DNA of 64,000 nt from Perilla frutescens. Lineage: Eukaryota; Streptophyta; Magnoliopsida; Lamiales; Lamiaceae. The stretch covers positions 23,612,001 to 23,676,000 of the forward strand of contig BRKX01000003.1 in the NCBI GenBank assembly GCA_026008535.1, written 5' to 3'. The translations under genes were made by a program, and so were the position numbers. This document shows, in pieces, positions 1 to 11,062 of this stretch (positions are counted from its first letter, which is position 1; each line of letters starts with the position of its first letter). The notes under the pieces were generated by a model that had not been told where the DNA came from, did no database searches, and saw nothing but the letters and a program-made list of their open reading frames with translations.

Positions 1-576
1 TTGAGCTCGTTCAAGAGTTTCAGCATATGTGGCCATGCCGCGCCCCGCTATGATACTGCTAATCTCAGTTCATAAACCTCTTTTAAATCTATGAGCTTTT
101 TTCTTATCAATGTCTGTCAGGTGCGGAGCATACCTAGATAGTTGATTGAACTTCCATTCATAATCATTCACTGTCATATTTCCCTGAGTTAACTGTAAGA
201 ACTCAGTTTCTTTCTGATGCCGATAACACATGGGAACAAATTTCCACATAATAGCTTGCTTGAACTCTTCCCAAGTCATATTTGCAAATTGTTCAGGCAT
301 CATCGACCTCCTATGCGTTTCCCACCAATGATCAGCATCACCAGTGAGCTGGAAGATTGTACATGCGATGCGCTGAGAATCGGTACACACTATGTATGTG
401 AATGTGCGTTCCATCATTCGTAGCCATTCTTCAGCCTCAGTCGGTTCACCTTGACTGTTAAAGGTCGGAGGTTGGTATGTTTGAAACTGAGCGATAACAC
501 GTGCTGTATCTTCTTGTGGAGGATTTTGAGCTTGATTATTTTGACGTCTTTGCGGCATCCTAAACATGTATTTCAT
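1..576 (-). pseudogene. gag: gag of chromovirus-type element, with premature stop
   Basis: Gag forms the virus-like particle in which reverse transcription occurs. The frame opens at 576 and shows the usual retrotransposon gag core: a Gln/Asn-rich start (RRQNNQAQNPPQ), a PPTFNSQGEPTEAEEWL stretch at about residues 36-52, the conserved AxxWW-type region (DADHWW, about residue 80) and the W-x-x-F-K helix. A TGA at 70-72 stops it after KRGL; the same frame stays open from there to the window edge and still reads like gag. The stop lies where families usually have an arginine, which fits a CGA to TGA transition at a methylated CpG (inference). The zinc knuckle and pol are beyond the window. Confidence 0.85.
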
Positions 577-1087
577 ACGTTAGATACTTTGATCGTCAAA
601 TACTCTTATAAGATTCTAAGGCAATGATACAACGCACTTAGATTCGAATGGAGCATAGAATTTCAGTGAGCTAAAGAAGCTCTGAAGTCAAACTAGGTAC
701 TTATGTTCAGTGCATCTATGTTCAAATCCAGCTATGTTCTGATCTAAAACTAGCTCAGATGATGTTTATGCATCAAATGGATTTGACATGAAAACAGTGA
801 TAAGCATACTTTGTAAAACATAATTTTCACAATGCTATAAAATCATACCTTTCACCATGATTTAAATTATACATTGAGATCACTTGCATTTGTATATCAC
901 ACATACAATTATATACATATACTTTTCATAAGAGCACTAAAGAAATTTAAAACATGAACTTTAGTACCTTCCCAAAGTAAGCTTGGCGTAGACGATAGCT
1001 GTTGGGTTATGGGTAACCATTTCAATAACACAGTACTTAAAATATTTTAATTTTGAAAATATCACAGGCCTACAATCACGTAGACCT
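577..1087 (-). other. Untranslated leader between PBS and gag
   Basis: About 500 bases of AT-rich DNA between the primer-binding site and gag. No open frame of note. In this element class the stretch is the 5' untranslated leader of the genomic RNA, where packaging signals are expected; none can be pinpointed here. Confidence 0.6.
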
Positions 1088-1099
1088 GCTCTGATACCA
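1088..1099 (-). other. Primer-binding site, initiator tRNA-Met type
   Basis: The minus strand reads TGGTATCAGAGC, complementary to the 3' end of plant initiator tRNA-Met, two bases inside the LTR end at 1102. It fixes the element's orientation. Confidence 0.9.
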
Positions 1100-1101
1100 C
1101 C

Positions 1102-3094
1102 TGTAACGCCCCAGTCCCACTAGGACCAAAATGTCACCAAAAGACATACATGCATGCTTAGGTGATAAATATTTTTCAAGAAATCAAATTAACTTTATAA
1201 ATAATTTATAAACGGGCAGCATTTCAACTTAAAAAAAATACTCAAACCACCCACTTAGGTGCTTTCAAAGTCAACTTTCAACAAGTCTTTTCGAAATCAC
1301 TAACTCACACACATAACCAAGTTATGACCTGTCAACAAGCAATATATATATAGCCAAACAGGCCACACTTTCAAAAACTTCACAGCCAACCCTTATATAC
1401 ATTCAAAATATTTATATATACAAACAACAATCGACCATCGAGGTCAACAACTTTTAAACTTAAAAGTTTGCAGAGATCAACGGAAGCATTTAATATTTAA
1501 CATATAAACATAAGTTTAAAGATGGCTTTGAGCAAAAACTATAGAAGAGTCAACCATCAAAACCCAATCCAACAGCTCATCATCAACCAGCTCAATCTCC
1601 AAGACCTAAAAATATTTAAAAATATTTGGGTTGAGTGCCAGAAAACACTCAGTGGGCATTATTATTCGTCCAAAATATACTTTCATGCTTTAAAAGCAAT
1701 CATAAGCATTCTTTATAATATAGTTTACTCTTCTTCATTGGATGAGAGACCCAATGTGATCACATGATACTTTGCGGTTACTTATCTGGACATTTAGTCA
1801 CAAAGTAAACCGTCTATGCTTGTAAGTCGGAATTCCTCTGTGCATGAAGCCTCATCACATCCAATCATTACGTAAACAATGCTATTAAAACATTTAACAT
1901 GCTTTTCTTGGACAAATTTAAACATAGTTGTGAGTTATAGAAAAATCCACCTGGATGATCTCAATATACAGTGCAATTTATGCGTGAGATGCTACTATGC
2001 TTTCAGCTCGTCTTGACCTACAAAATTAAAATTCTAACTTAGAATCCTCAAATAGGTTAATAAGGTAATAACTTAGATCAAAAATAACTTAAGTAGGAAT
2101 TTCCTATGTCTTGGGATCGTTTGGAATATAAATGGAGTCAAATGGGCGAATAATACGCATTTGAAAATTATATAACTTAATTTCATTTTTTTAACAATCT
2201 TAATTTAATTTTTCATGAAGTTAAACTAACATTAGGGGAAAATAAATAAGTGTGGAACCGGTGAAGATAACACTTGAATAAGAAGTTTAAGATGACATGT
2301 AGATATTATAAAATTTGAATTGATAGAATGATCAGAAATTAAATCGAAAGTTTCACGATAAGGGACTCACCTCTTCTTCTTCTTCTTCTTCTTCTTCTTC
2401 TCTTCTTCATTTTTTTTTGTTCTATTTTTCTATGTTTTTACTTTTGATTCTTCTTTCCTTTTTCTTTCGATTTCTTTCTTCTTTTTATTTTTCTAATCTT
2501 CCACTATAGCTAATCCCCAATATATAATATATACTCCTATCCTTCTTACACGTATACCTAAGCATACTAACCTATATATGACTAAGCTAACCTATATATC
2601 TATTGGTAAGTACACGTAATACTATTGACACTTAGACACCCTCACCCTATTCCAAATGGTGAACACAAAGGAATTTAATTAGACAAGTTTTTAATTGTTA
2701 CTAATCATTTCCTAACATGATTAAATATAATTAGATGTTTTCTTTGATGTTTACTAATCATTTCCTAACATGAATTGGTTTGAAAATAATTGGTCCAATT
2801 GGGATAGAATAAAATTTCCAGGTTCAAATCATCAAATGAAATAAATTTCATTGGAAGACTAAATATAGTCCATTTTGAATAGTCTTGGTACCAAAATGAT
2901 CCCATTAATATTTATTTTTATAATATGTATTCTAATATTAATTAGAAATCTCAACTAAGATCGAGACTTTTCTTGGACCTATAATGTCTCTAGGACTATG
3001 ATCAACTAGCCCAAAAAAATATTTGGATTCTAATTTCATGAAATTTCTAACTTATAAAATAAATTTAAATACTATATTTTTTCGGGGTGTTACA
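1102..3094 (-). repeat. 5' LTR (1993 bp) of the chromovirus-type element
   Basis: Begins TGTAACGCCCC and ends GGGGTGTTACA on the plus strand, so the termini are short inverted repeats of the TG...CA type. The start abuts a tRNA-Met primer site. It contains a pyrimidine microsatellite at 2373-2408. The reading frames inside it look fortuitous. It differs in sequence from the 2.36-kb LTRs at 11063, 40143 and 46969 but has the same TGTAACGCCCC start, so all are probably related chromoviruses. Confidence 0.85.
2373..2408. repeat. (CTT)n microsatellite inside the LTR
   Basis: About eleven CTT/TCT trinucleotide units with one interruption, followed by a T-rich tract to about 2480. Simple repeat, no function assigned. 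Confidence 0.9.
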
Positions 3095-3102
3095 TTTATA
3101 TT

Positions 3103-3390
3103 TTGCAGATCATTACCATTTCCAATGTAGATGGACAATGTATGACTGTTCAGATTCGTCTAGACTCATGGAAGGTTGAGTTGTATGATTTATTGCTATA
3201 CACAATGAATAAGTATGATGATGAGCCCCTTTCTTCCATGCGTGAGCATCAGCTCTGGACACTGATGCACTTCATTCCAGGACTGCTGCAATATTGCGGG
3301 TATTGGGAAAGACAAACATGTCCTGAAATCATCAGACCTTTGGAATTTTACTTCCACTTATGTATCAATTCAGGCAGAAGGATTGTGTAA
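3103..3390 (+). pseudogene. Possible Ulp1-like cysteine protease fragment
   Basis: A 95-residue open frame with LDSWKVELYDLLLYTMNKYDDEPLSSMREHQL and GYWER. In Ulp1-like proteins carried by plant MULEs a similar 'W.VE.YDS...KY...' block sits just after the catalytic His strand; I recognise this by style only. The likely catalytic His lies outside the fragment, and no Asp/Gln/Cys triad is visible. TTTTGCAG at about 3101-3108 would serve as a splice acceptor and GTAAGT at about 3387 as a donor, so it resembles an internal exon. It sits beside, and convergent to, a MULE transposase pseudogene, the arrangement seen in Ulp1-bearing MULEs. Alternative: an unrelated captured host exon. Confidence 0.35.
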
Positions 3391-3646
3391 GTTTTGGTAT
3401 TTTTGCAGCTATGCAGGTTGATTGATTAGTTTCGTCGATGGAGTTCAATTATAATCCTACTCTGGCTCAGTTGGAGACTTATCAGAAGATTTTAGCCATT
3501 AGAATATTTGGTAATTCTACAAGGCTAGCATGATAGACCTGTGAGGATTGTTTAATTCTAGGAATGAACTATTTATGTGGTGTTTTGTGGTGTTTAATGT
3601 TAATTAATGTTTTGTTGATGTATCAAATACTTGTTGTTTTGTGCAG
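3391..3646. other. Intergenic, no clear gene
   Basis: A splice-acceptor-like TTTTTGCAG near 3400 follows the Ulp1-like exon, so this may be a further decayed exon. No open frame is kept, and I see nothing else. Confidence 0.4.
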
Positions 3647-3674
3647 ATTTCGTGACAATATTGTCACGAAATCA
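3647..3674. repeat. 28-bp perfect palindrome
   Basis: Centred between 3660 and 3661, core GTGACAATATTGTCAC with six matching flanking bases on each side. The MULE transposase frame ends inside it (TGA at 3664-3666). The same core recurs in an array at 20041-20335, beyond the other end of that transposase gene. Confidence 0.95.
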
Positions 3675-5192
3675 GTGAATTCATGACAATCTCAATGAGA
3701 GAACATATGGGCAATCTCCTAGCCCACAACAAATAGGTATTAAAACATTCTGTTGCATTTGATGTCATGAAGCTGTAACGACGTGCAGGGCATTGTGACC
3801 GTGCCCAACGATGTGCCCTTATACTTAGCATTGTACTGTAAACTTTTTCCCGAGTTGAGGAGATCATCAATAAATATTTCACAAACTTTTCTTCTCTATA
3901 TGCAAATGCAGCACTTTGAAACATAAAAATTATATGACAACCAGCTCGGGCTAGATTCTTCGATATGTGGTAATAGCAAAATCCATGGACCGTTGTAGGA
4001 TACACTGCCTTAACAGCATTCTTGATGCTCACATGTTAGTCTGAAACTATCACCAAATCATCACGATCTCCAGACGCCCTCTTAAACTGCTCCAAGAACC
4101 ATGTCCAGGACACATCATTCTTAATAGGACCCACACCAATGGCAAGAGGGAAACACTGCTCATTACCGTCCTTCGTCATAGCGACAAAAAGAATATCCTT
4201 GGTCTTCTCCTTTAGATGAGTGTCATCAATGGCGATAACTGGACGCATACATAGTTTGGATGCTACTCTACACAATCCTAGAGCAACAAACATGAACATG
4301 AAACGATCATCACCATTAGTCTCCAAATAATAAACTATATCGGGATTGCACCTCTTCAACATCTCCAAATATGTAGGCAATAGCGTGAAAGACTGATCAT
4401 GAGAACTGTAAACCATTTCTATTACGAGATTCCTAGCTCACAATGCAACACCGTATTCAACCTCAATACCATACTCCCACAATAGCTCAGCAATCATTGC
4501 TCTCGACTTCAGGATAGAACTCTCATCTAGGATTCTCTTTTTAAATAAATTAGTAATAACCTTGGAGGATAACTTCTGTGGCGCATTACGTGTCAGGTCC
4601 AACAAACATGTATGATTATCCTCTAATTTTTTCACCATCCACAAGACACCCTTAGCAGCTGCCACTAATTTAAAAGGGCAGATCTCATTCTGTTTACAAA
4701 TAACTGCTAGTCGACTTTTGCTGGAATGTGACATTGAATATTCAACTTGACGTTGTATATACCACTTTCACACGACAATTACTAAATCTTTCTTCTCCAA
4801 GAAAGTCTTTCCTGCTACTAGTGCATCAATATCTATCAGGAATGAATCATCTTGTACCACTGCTAGTGCATCATCAACATGGGCCACATGAATCGACCAA
4901 TGTCCGAGGGGAGGAAACTCTACATTCGGAGCTTCAACATTAGGAGCAACATCCTCAGATGAGGATTTACATGGCCCACCATGATGGATAATATTCACAA
5001 ACTCATCGAGACGCCCTGGCTCATGAATCCATTCACAAAATTTAGCAATTTTCTTACGCCGAACTTCACTCTCATAGTTCTCATCATCATCATCGTAAGA
5101 CAGATCATCAAGAATATCATCTCCAATTCGATAGTCATTATTATCATTTCACAGCATTACTATTGGAGTTTGCTAAATTAATTTCTCTGTGA
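3664..5192 (-). pseudogene. Mutator-like (MuDR-type) transposase, 3' portion
   Basis: One continuous frame, all segments in the same register, gives a MULE transposase broken by in-frame stops: a TGA near 5146, TGA at about 4764, TGA at about 4435 and TAA at about 4033. Domains in order are an acidic N-terminal region (YDDDDENYESE), the MuDR zinc-binding domain (QNEICPFKLVAAAKG...DNHTC, about 4600-4710), then the DDE core with AIDDTHLKEKT (first Asp), VIVSD (second Asp) and ATECFN (Glu), with the helper block FCYYHISKNLARAG. The C-terminal part with the SWIM zinc finger is missing; the frame stops in the palindrome at 3664. The first exon-equivalent lies at 19714-19988, separated by the insertion of element 1 at 5198-19708. 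Not functional. Confidence 0.85.
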
Positions 5193-5197
5193 CGTAT

Positions 5198-6773
5198 TGA
5201 CGCACGGTCGTTTCGCGCTCAAAATAAATTTGTAATGCTCCTGTGCCCACAGCGAGCGTAGCTAGCTTGTGAGTATGGGTCGATCCCACAGACAGCTGAT
5301 GTGATTCCACCTTCGAGTCACCAATCAAAAAGGGGGGTTTTGTGTTGTCACTGTACTAAAAGTAAATCTGCAAAATAACACTAAAAGGAAATATCAAATA
5401 ATAAAAGTTCTGGCATTTGAACTAGAATTTGGTTTAAGTATAAAACAGGTCGATCATGGGCACACCGATTTTCATACATGTAAAGTCACCCAGTTATAGG
5501 GACCGGATTCCTCTCTGCATCCCCTCATTCATCCTTTCATTTTAGGCTTAAAAGTGATTCCTCGTCAAGTAAACCCCTAACCTATCATCCACCCCCCGGT
5601 TCCCCTAAGAGATGTAAATGAATAGACAGCAGTGTGCCTCTAGATGAACCCAGATCTGTTGTGTTTACCGATTCCTCATGTGCCCACAACAACCCATCGA
5701 TTCCCTTATTACTATATGAATCAACACACAGTCATGATTCACCAATTCAATTAATAGTGGTGTGCCCTCTATGTCTAACGAGTGATCAGCTACATTGGGC
5801 ATTTCAGACACACACTCACGTGAAACAGGTTCAAGAATCGATAGAAACCTATCATGCATTACTATGCCCATTTCGGCCTCACGAGTCCAGATTTGTACTT
5901 AAACCATTTTCATTGTTCAAACACCAGAAATAAAGATCTAGCCAAGTAGGCTAGACATAATTAAAATAGCAGAAATTAAAGACATAATATAAATGAAAAC
6001 TTACGAATTTATTAGGCAAAAATCTCAACTCCAACGATGAGAAACGTAAACATAATCCTAAGTCCCAATGGCTTAAGGCCTACTGGGTTGTTTGTGGCTG
6101 CCTAAGCAGCGTACGAAAATGAAATGCGAAAAAGTAAAATTGTAGCAATGTTTCTGACTTCCTAAGCTTGTTTTCCCAGAGACTAAACTTGTTTAAATAA
6201 TTACATTTCCGAGTAGAGTTTCCGCCACAAGCGGGGGTCTTGTGTTGAAATTCCAGAACGGCGTGCCCCTCTCTGATCGGTTGGATAAGCTTCAGCTTTA
6301 TCAAATCCCTATTTTTTAGGGATTGCTCTTATCTCCTTCGATTGAGCTTATCTCATTGTTGCAGCACCTTCTAGGAGTCCAGCTTAGTTCCAACTCTCCA
6401 TCGAATATGTAGCTATCTTCAGCCAGCTCTTCTTCAACTGATTTTCGAGTTTCACGGGGATGCCCATTCTGACCTGTGGCCGAGTCTGTGCGAGTACTGT
6501 GGGCACGGCATCATTTGTCAGTTCCATCCATATCTGATATGCCCACTTCGCCGACCGAATGTGGGATGGATACTGAAGAAGTCCCCTGTGCCTTTGATAA
6601 ACATATGTGCGAGGTAAATGTGAATATTTGGGCATAAAATGCCCCTTCCGCCAGACTCGACTCTTGGAATGCCCTTTGACCGCAACCTGGTTCTTTTCGA
6701 CTCAAAACACACTAAAAAGGACATTTATAGAGGATAAAATGCCTATAAAAACATGAAATAAATGGACTTATCA
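5198..6773 (-). repeat. Element 1, 3' LTR
   Basis: 1576 bp, plus-strand ends TGACGCACGG...GACTTATCA. Matches 18133-19708 along its whole length. It is the 3' LTR because the purine tract lies at 6774 and coding runs on the minus strand. Confidence 0.95.
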
Positions 6774-6787
6774 CACCCACACACTTT
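6774..6787 (-). other. Element 1 polypurine tract
   Basis: Minus strand AAAGTGTGTGGGTG directly before the LTR, the primer for plus-strand DNA synthesis. The same tract is at 35860-35873 in element 2. Confidence 0.8.
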
Positions 6788-7962
6788 AAGCATGATTGTC
6801 CTCAAGCATGGGGTGCAACGCATCTAGAAAAAAAAATAAAAGAAAAGAAAGGAGAAAAGAAACAGACTCAAAACACAAGCATGCAAACTGGAACTCAGTG
6901 TGGGCACATCAGAAATAATTCAACAAAAATGCAAAGTTTCAGTATACCTAAAATAGGTCAAAAATGAGTTTTAGCTTGGTGTTCCTCACAGACTCTCTTT
7001 ACTCAGTGTATACTCTCAATTCGGCTGTAATTCTATGCAAATTCGTCCCATAAGTTTGCCAAAGTTCTGTTGTTCATTCTCCAGAAACCATGATGCATTA
7101 GTATCAATAGGGCTTTTTAGGCTACAGTTGGGCATTTTAAGTGGGAGGGGTTTTTATTGATTGTACAGACCCCTCCCCAGCTCCTTTCTATTCATTACCC
7201 TCCTGTACCCTGTTCAGGCACTGAATTTTTCTTATTTTGGGCATTCTAAACACTTAGAACTCGGGGGGTTTTATTCAGACTCTTTTTTTCTCTTTTTTTT
7301 CTTTCTTTTTTTTCTTTCTTTTTCTAATAACTTTTTTTTCTTTTTTTTTTATATTTTATTTCCCCCTGGCCCTTCATACACATGCCTTCCCAGAAACAAC
7401 TCTGCCTTCCCTATTTTTTTAGGTTTTATATTGCCCTGGCTAAGTATAAACCATCCCAAAACAAAATCGACCAGGGCATTTCATAGGCTCAAAAGGGGGT
7501 AAAAGGGTTGTGTCATTGGTGGGAGTTATTTATTTCAGTGGCTCAGTGAAACATGGTCTATCTCATCTACATGTGCATCAATGATTCCCAGAGTTAAACA
7601 CAGAATAGAGGCAAATTCTAGAACATCATAAGCAAAGAATTATTCACACTGATGAATGAAAGAAAACTGTAAAATTGAAGCATACAACATATAGACTCAA
7701 GTCTCATAGGGCATGCTAAAACTCATTCGTCATTCTTATCTTAATTGGGCATGCTGTTTTTTCTGTAAAGCAATTAAAGTTGGATCATTACGTGAAATGC
7801 CCACACAGACTCACAGAATAGCATGCTTTGACTCAACTACCCACCTACACACTTTGCAACTTGCAAAGTGTGGACACAGACTCAAACAACATGACTACAA
7901 AGAAAACAGAAAAAAGAATAAAACAAAATAAAACCTAATCTAAAAGGACAGAAAGAACCAGG
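6788..7962 (-). other. Element 1 non-coding 3' region
   Basis: About 1.2 kb between the third ORF and the 3' LTR, with no conserved reading frame. It has a T-rich stretch at 7278-7360 (A-rich on the RNA strand) and many GGGCAT/ATGCCC motifs (for example about 7130, 7237, 7470, 7709, 7746, 7797). The corresponding part of element 2 is 35874-37042. Confidence 0.7.
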
Positions 7963-9894
7963 CTAGTCGGTTGTAGGTGTTAGGTAGGACAACCCAACAT
8001 GTTTGAAATAGGCCTTCAAGGCTGCTTCGATTCGGGTCAGCTTTTCATTGGTTTGGAACTGGGCATTCTCGATCAACTTAAGTCTCTTCATGATCACTGC
8101 GACTGGGTGCTCCCTCTACGGTGCCTTCCCTGCTGGTGGTTTCTTCGATGTACCTGCCATAGCTAAAAGCATGCTCGAGGGGTCTACCTCCGGCAAAAAG
8201 AAAACAGGCTTTCCATCCTCATCGTCAACCACATCTTGCATTCTTCTCAAGCAGTTAAGATCAAAATACTCACGGGGAAGGGGTGTTAAATCAGTATCAT
8301 GCAAATCAAGGAGCCTATATCTAACCGCAATCTGGGTGATCAATTGGGCATAAGAGATACGATGCCTAGGGTGCGTTTTAATTTCCCGAAAATGTGCAAT
8401 GGCCACAGAACCAAAATTGATTTTAATTTTATGAACCATACACCACAAAATAAATAGCTCCTGATTGGTGATTGAATTAGAGCTATCCTTACAGCCGATA
8501 AAATTGTAGGCCAACACCCTATGGCAGAATCTCAAAACATCATTATTTAAGCAATATCCTTTTGTGGATCCACTTTGAAAAATAGATCCATCCCCAATAC
8601 CTACCCATTTTGCATCAACTCCTTCTGCAGAGTCGGGCACTACAGTCACGGCATCGACATACTCCTCCTCCTGGAGGTCGAAGTATGTCACGATGCCCAG
8701 TAACATGTTTAAATCATCAGCAGACACAGAGTAACTCCTACCCATCAGTTTAAAAGATAAGACCCTAGTGGAAGTAGCAGGCTTGTTCACAGCTTTAATT
8801 TTCAAGTTTTGGACAAAATCACGAGACAATGATGGAAAATTCACACACTCCATATCTAGAAAGCATTCTCAAACAATTGCAGAAAATAAATCCCTTACCT
8901 CCTGCTCTATACCAAGAGCTGCGAGCGTCTCACGGTGGACTCCTTTTGAGTTGATGATGCCCCTGACTGGTGGTGGGCCACTGCTGGGCTTACTTGGTAT
9001 GGGGCTCCCCACCCCTCTGCCTCTTTTAGGCACAGGGACTGAAGTGCCCTCTTCAGCCTTCCTCTTCCGTGAAGAGGCCTCTCCAGCCAGCTTGGCTCCT
9101 GCTTTCATGCTTACAGCTTTTCCCACCTTTCACCTGGGTGAGGAGTCCTCCGAGGGCTCTTCAGAGCCTGCTTGCGTTTGGGAGGGCACACTGGGCTCCT
9201 GCTGCTCCTTTTCTTCTTCGGTATCCCCTTGCTGGGACGCCTCTGGTTCGGTTGGCTCTAGTATGGGCTCTCTAACCTTCCTTTTTCCTTTTGCTTTCTC
9301 CAGTGCCCGCCTCTTGATGTCAGCGGGTACCTCGTCCTCCTCTTCGAACAGTGGTACCTTCTCCGGTGGGGCTTCAGCTTCAATGTCCTCTATTTCAGTT
9401 AAGTATTTATCCAACTTAATGTCTCTGTCTCCTTCCTCTTCAGCTTCTTCTCTCCATTCAACTTCCTCTCCTTCCTCTTCGTCTTCAAAGTCTTCGATCT
9501 CCACCGACGGCACAGGAGTCGGAACCTTAATGGGCTTCTTAGGTTTCTTCTTCTCCGTCCCTTTCTTCGGCTTTGGCTCAGGCTCTTCAGTAGCCTCTTC
9601 TCCCTGCATGGCCTCTGTAGTAGCCTCAGCATCTTGCCGCTCCGTTTGAGTTGGAGTAGCGGAGCTTTCTTCCGTCGCCTTGACTTCAGGCGTAGGTTCC
9701 TGTTCGGGTGGGGTCTCCTTGAGAAGCTTACTCGAAGCGGCTGCTTCAGACGCAACCTTCCCCTTGGGTGTTGCAGAGGGTTTCTTTACGACTATAGTTG
9801 GAGAGGGCTCTTCAGAGACAGCGGGGGTCTCAAAATCCAGGCGTGCCTTAGGTCCAGCTTTTGGTGCGACCTTCTTGCCTCTTGTCTTCGCCAT
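7963..9894 (-). pseudogene. Athila third ORF (plant-transposon protein type), element 1
   Basis: A single frame from ATG at 9894 to TAG at 7963, interrupted by TGA at 9127-9129, TGA at 8866-8868 and TAG at 8113-8115. The N-terminal 250 residues are low-complexity, Lys/Glu/Pro-rich, starting MAKTRGKKVAPK and holding a nuclear-localisation-like KKGTEKKKPKKPIK. The C-terminal part (about 8116-8853) is a globular domain (FKLMGRSYSVSADDLNMLLGI...LRFCHRVLAYNF...ELFILWCMVHKIKINFG) of the kind found in the extra ORF of Athila elements. This position is often called env-like, but I see no signal peptide or membrane helix. Function unknown. Both TGA stops are shared with element 2, so they predate the separation of the two copies. 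Confidence 0.75.
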
Positions 9895-10387
9895 TGTTGG
9901 ATTTTTGAAGGTTTCAGAAATTATGGTTTCAGGAAAATCAAGAGAGAAAAGTTTCTGATTTTTGTAAAAGGCGAATGAAAGTGATAGTGCAGATTTTGTG
10001 GGGTAAGGCTTTTATATTAAGGGGATCACTATTCATGATTTGACTTGTGACTCTTCAAATTCCTTAAGAGTCTCCCGGATTAGTATGCCCTATGCTAATG
10101 GATAAGCCTTATCCCCTGAAAAATCGGAACAAATTTTATCTCTCCAGAGTGCCTCACTTCAGAATCCCTATTTTCAAGGGATTTATTTTATCTTCGTCTT
10201 TCTCTCTCCTTATCTAAACCTGCAAACACCATGCTTATCCAAAACAAACGTAAAATTGCTCCTTAAACTAGTTTAATTAACTGGAAAACTTATTAAAAAT
10301 AAATAAAAATGAATTAAGATAAGAAAACACCTGGGTTGCCTCCCAGTAGCGCCCCAGTTATTGTCGTGGGCATGACATCACCCCAGA
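9895..10387 (-). other. Element 1 spacer between integrase and third ORF
   Basis: About 490 bp upstream of the third ORF, probably holding the leader or splice acceptor of a subgenomic RNA (inference). It contains a block at about 10332-10355 (GGGTTGCCTCCC plus AGCGCC on the plus strand) that recurs just downstream of pol in elements 2 and 3. Confidence 0.6.
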
Positions 10388-11062
10388 TCAGGCGTAAGTA
10401 GGCTCCGCGAGCCAGATCACTGTGACATCTTCATCGGAGTGCCCCAGGTAAGCTTTCACACGGTGCCTATTCACTTTGAAGTGCCCTCCAGTATCAGGAT
10501 TTATCAGCTCAATTGCCCCATTCGGGCATTCTGCATATACTTCAAATGGACCAACCCACTTGGTCCTCAGTCCTCATCCCATAAGCTTGAATCTTGAGTG
10601 GTACAAAAGTACCTTCTGTCCTGGGATGAATCTCTTCCTCCGAATTACTTGATCATGGAGCCTTTTCATTTTTTCCTTATACAGCACCGAATTATCATAG
10701 GTCTCCATTCTCATTTCTTCCAGCGGCATCAGGATCCATATTCAGCTTCTAAAGTGCCCATCGTGCTTTGTGTTCTAACTCGACTGGCAAATGGCAACAC
10801 TTTCCAAATAAGATCCTGTATGGGGACATCCCAATTGGAGTCTTGAATGCAGTTCGGTATGCCCACAGGGCATCTTCCAGATGAACACTCCAATCTTTCG
10901 GTTTGGAGCTACAACCTTCCCAACAATGGCTTTAATTTCTCGATTTGAGACTTCAGCTTGGCCATTTTCTTGAGGATGGTAAGGTGTGGTGACCCCATGG
11001 TGAACCCCATACTTCTTCAACAATCTTTCCAGCGTTTGGTTGCAAAAATTGGTCCTTTGATC
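10388..11062 (-). pseudogene. pol: Element 1 integrase, C-terminal part
   Basis: Continuation of integrase on the far side of the solo LTR. Visible blocks are FCNQTLERLLKKYGVHHGVTTPYHPQ and NGQAEVSNREIKAI, the region with the third catalytic residue, Glu. After APNRK the frame shifts: a base appears to be missing in the run at about 10896 compared with element 2, giving a wrong C-terminus that stops at 10775. The proper downstream frame (PGQKV...KWVGPFEVYAEC) can be followed out of phase to TGA at 10388. Not functional. Confidence 0.85.

Larger units (their letters stand above)
1..3094 (-). mobile_element. Chromovirus-type Ty3/gypsy LTR retrotransposon, 5' part
   Basis: Read on the minus strand the order is 5' LTR (3094 to 1102), a primer-binding site complementary to initiator tRNA-Met, a leader of about 500 bases, then gag running off the left edge. 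LTR ends are TGTAAC...GTTACA. The PBS type and the gag are those of Tekay/Del-like gypsy elements. The other LTR is outside the window, so the TSD cannot be checked; the outer flanking bases are TTTAT at 3095-3099. Clade assignment is by gag style only. Confidence 0.85.

Noticed and set aside
5634..5933. 99-residue plus-strand frame in the element 1 LTR
   Set aside because: Shortened and shifted in the partner LTR (18597-18779), so it is not under protein selection.
7161..7502. 113-residue hydrophobic Phe-rich plus-strand frame resembling a membrane protein
   Set aside because: Produced by the T-rich tract in non-coding DNA and not kept in element 2.
8768..9649. 293-residue plus-strand Ser-rich open frame
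   Set aside because: Antisense shadow of the Lys/Glu-rich third ORF of element 1; the same shadow appears at 37848-38729 in element 2, and no domain is visible.
7963..9894. Envelope protein
   Set aside because: The position fits the env-like label, but there is no signal peptide, membrane segment or cysteine-rich ectodomain.
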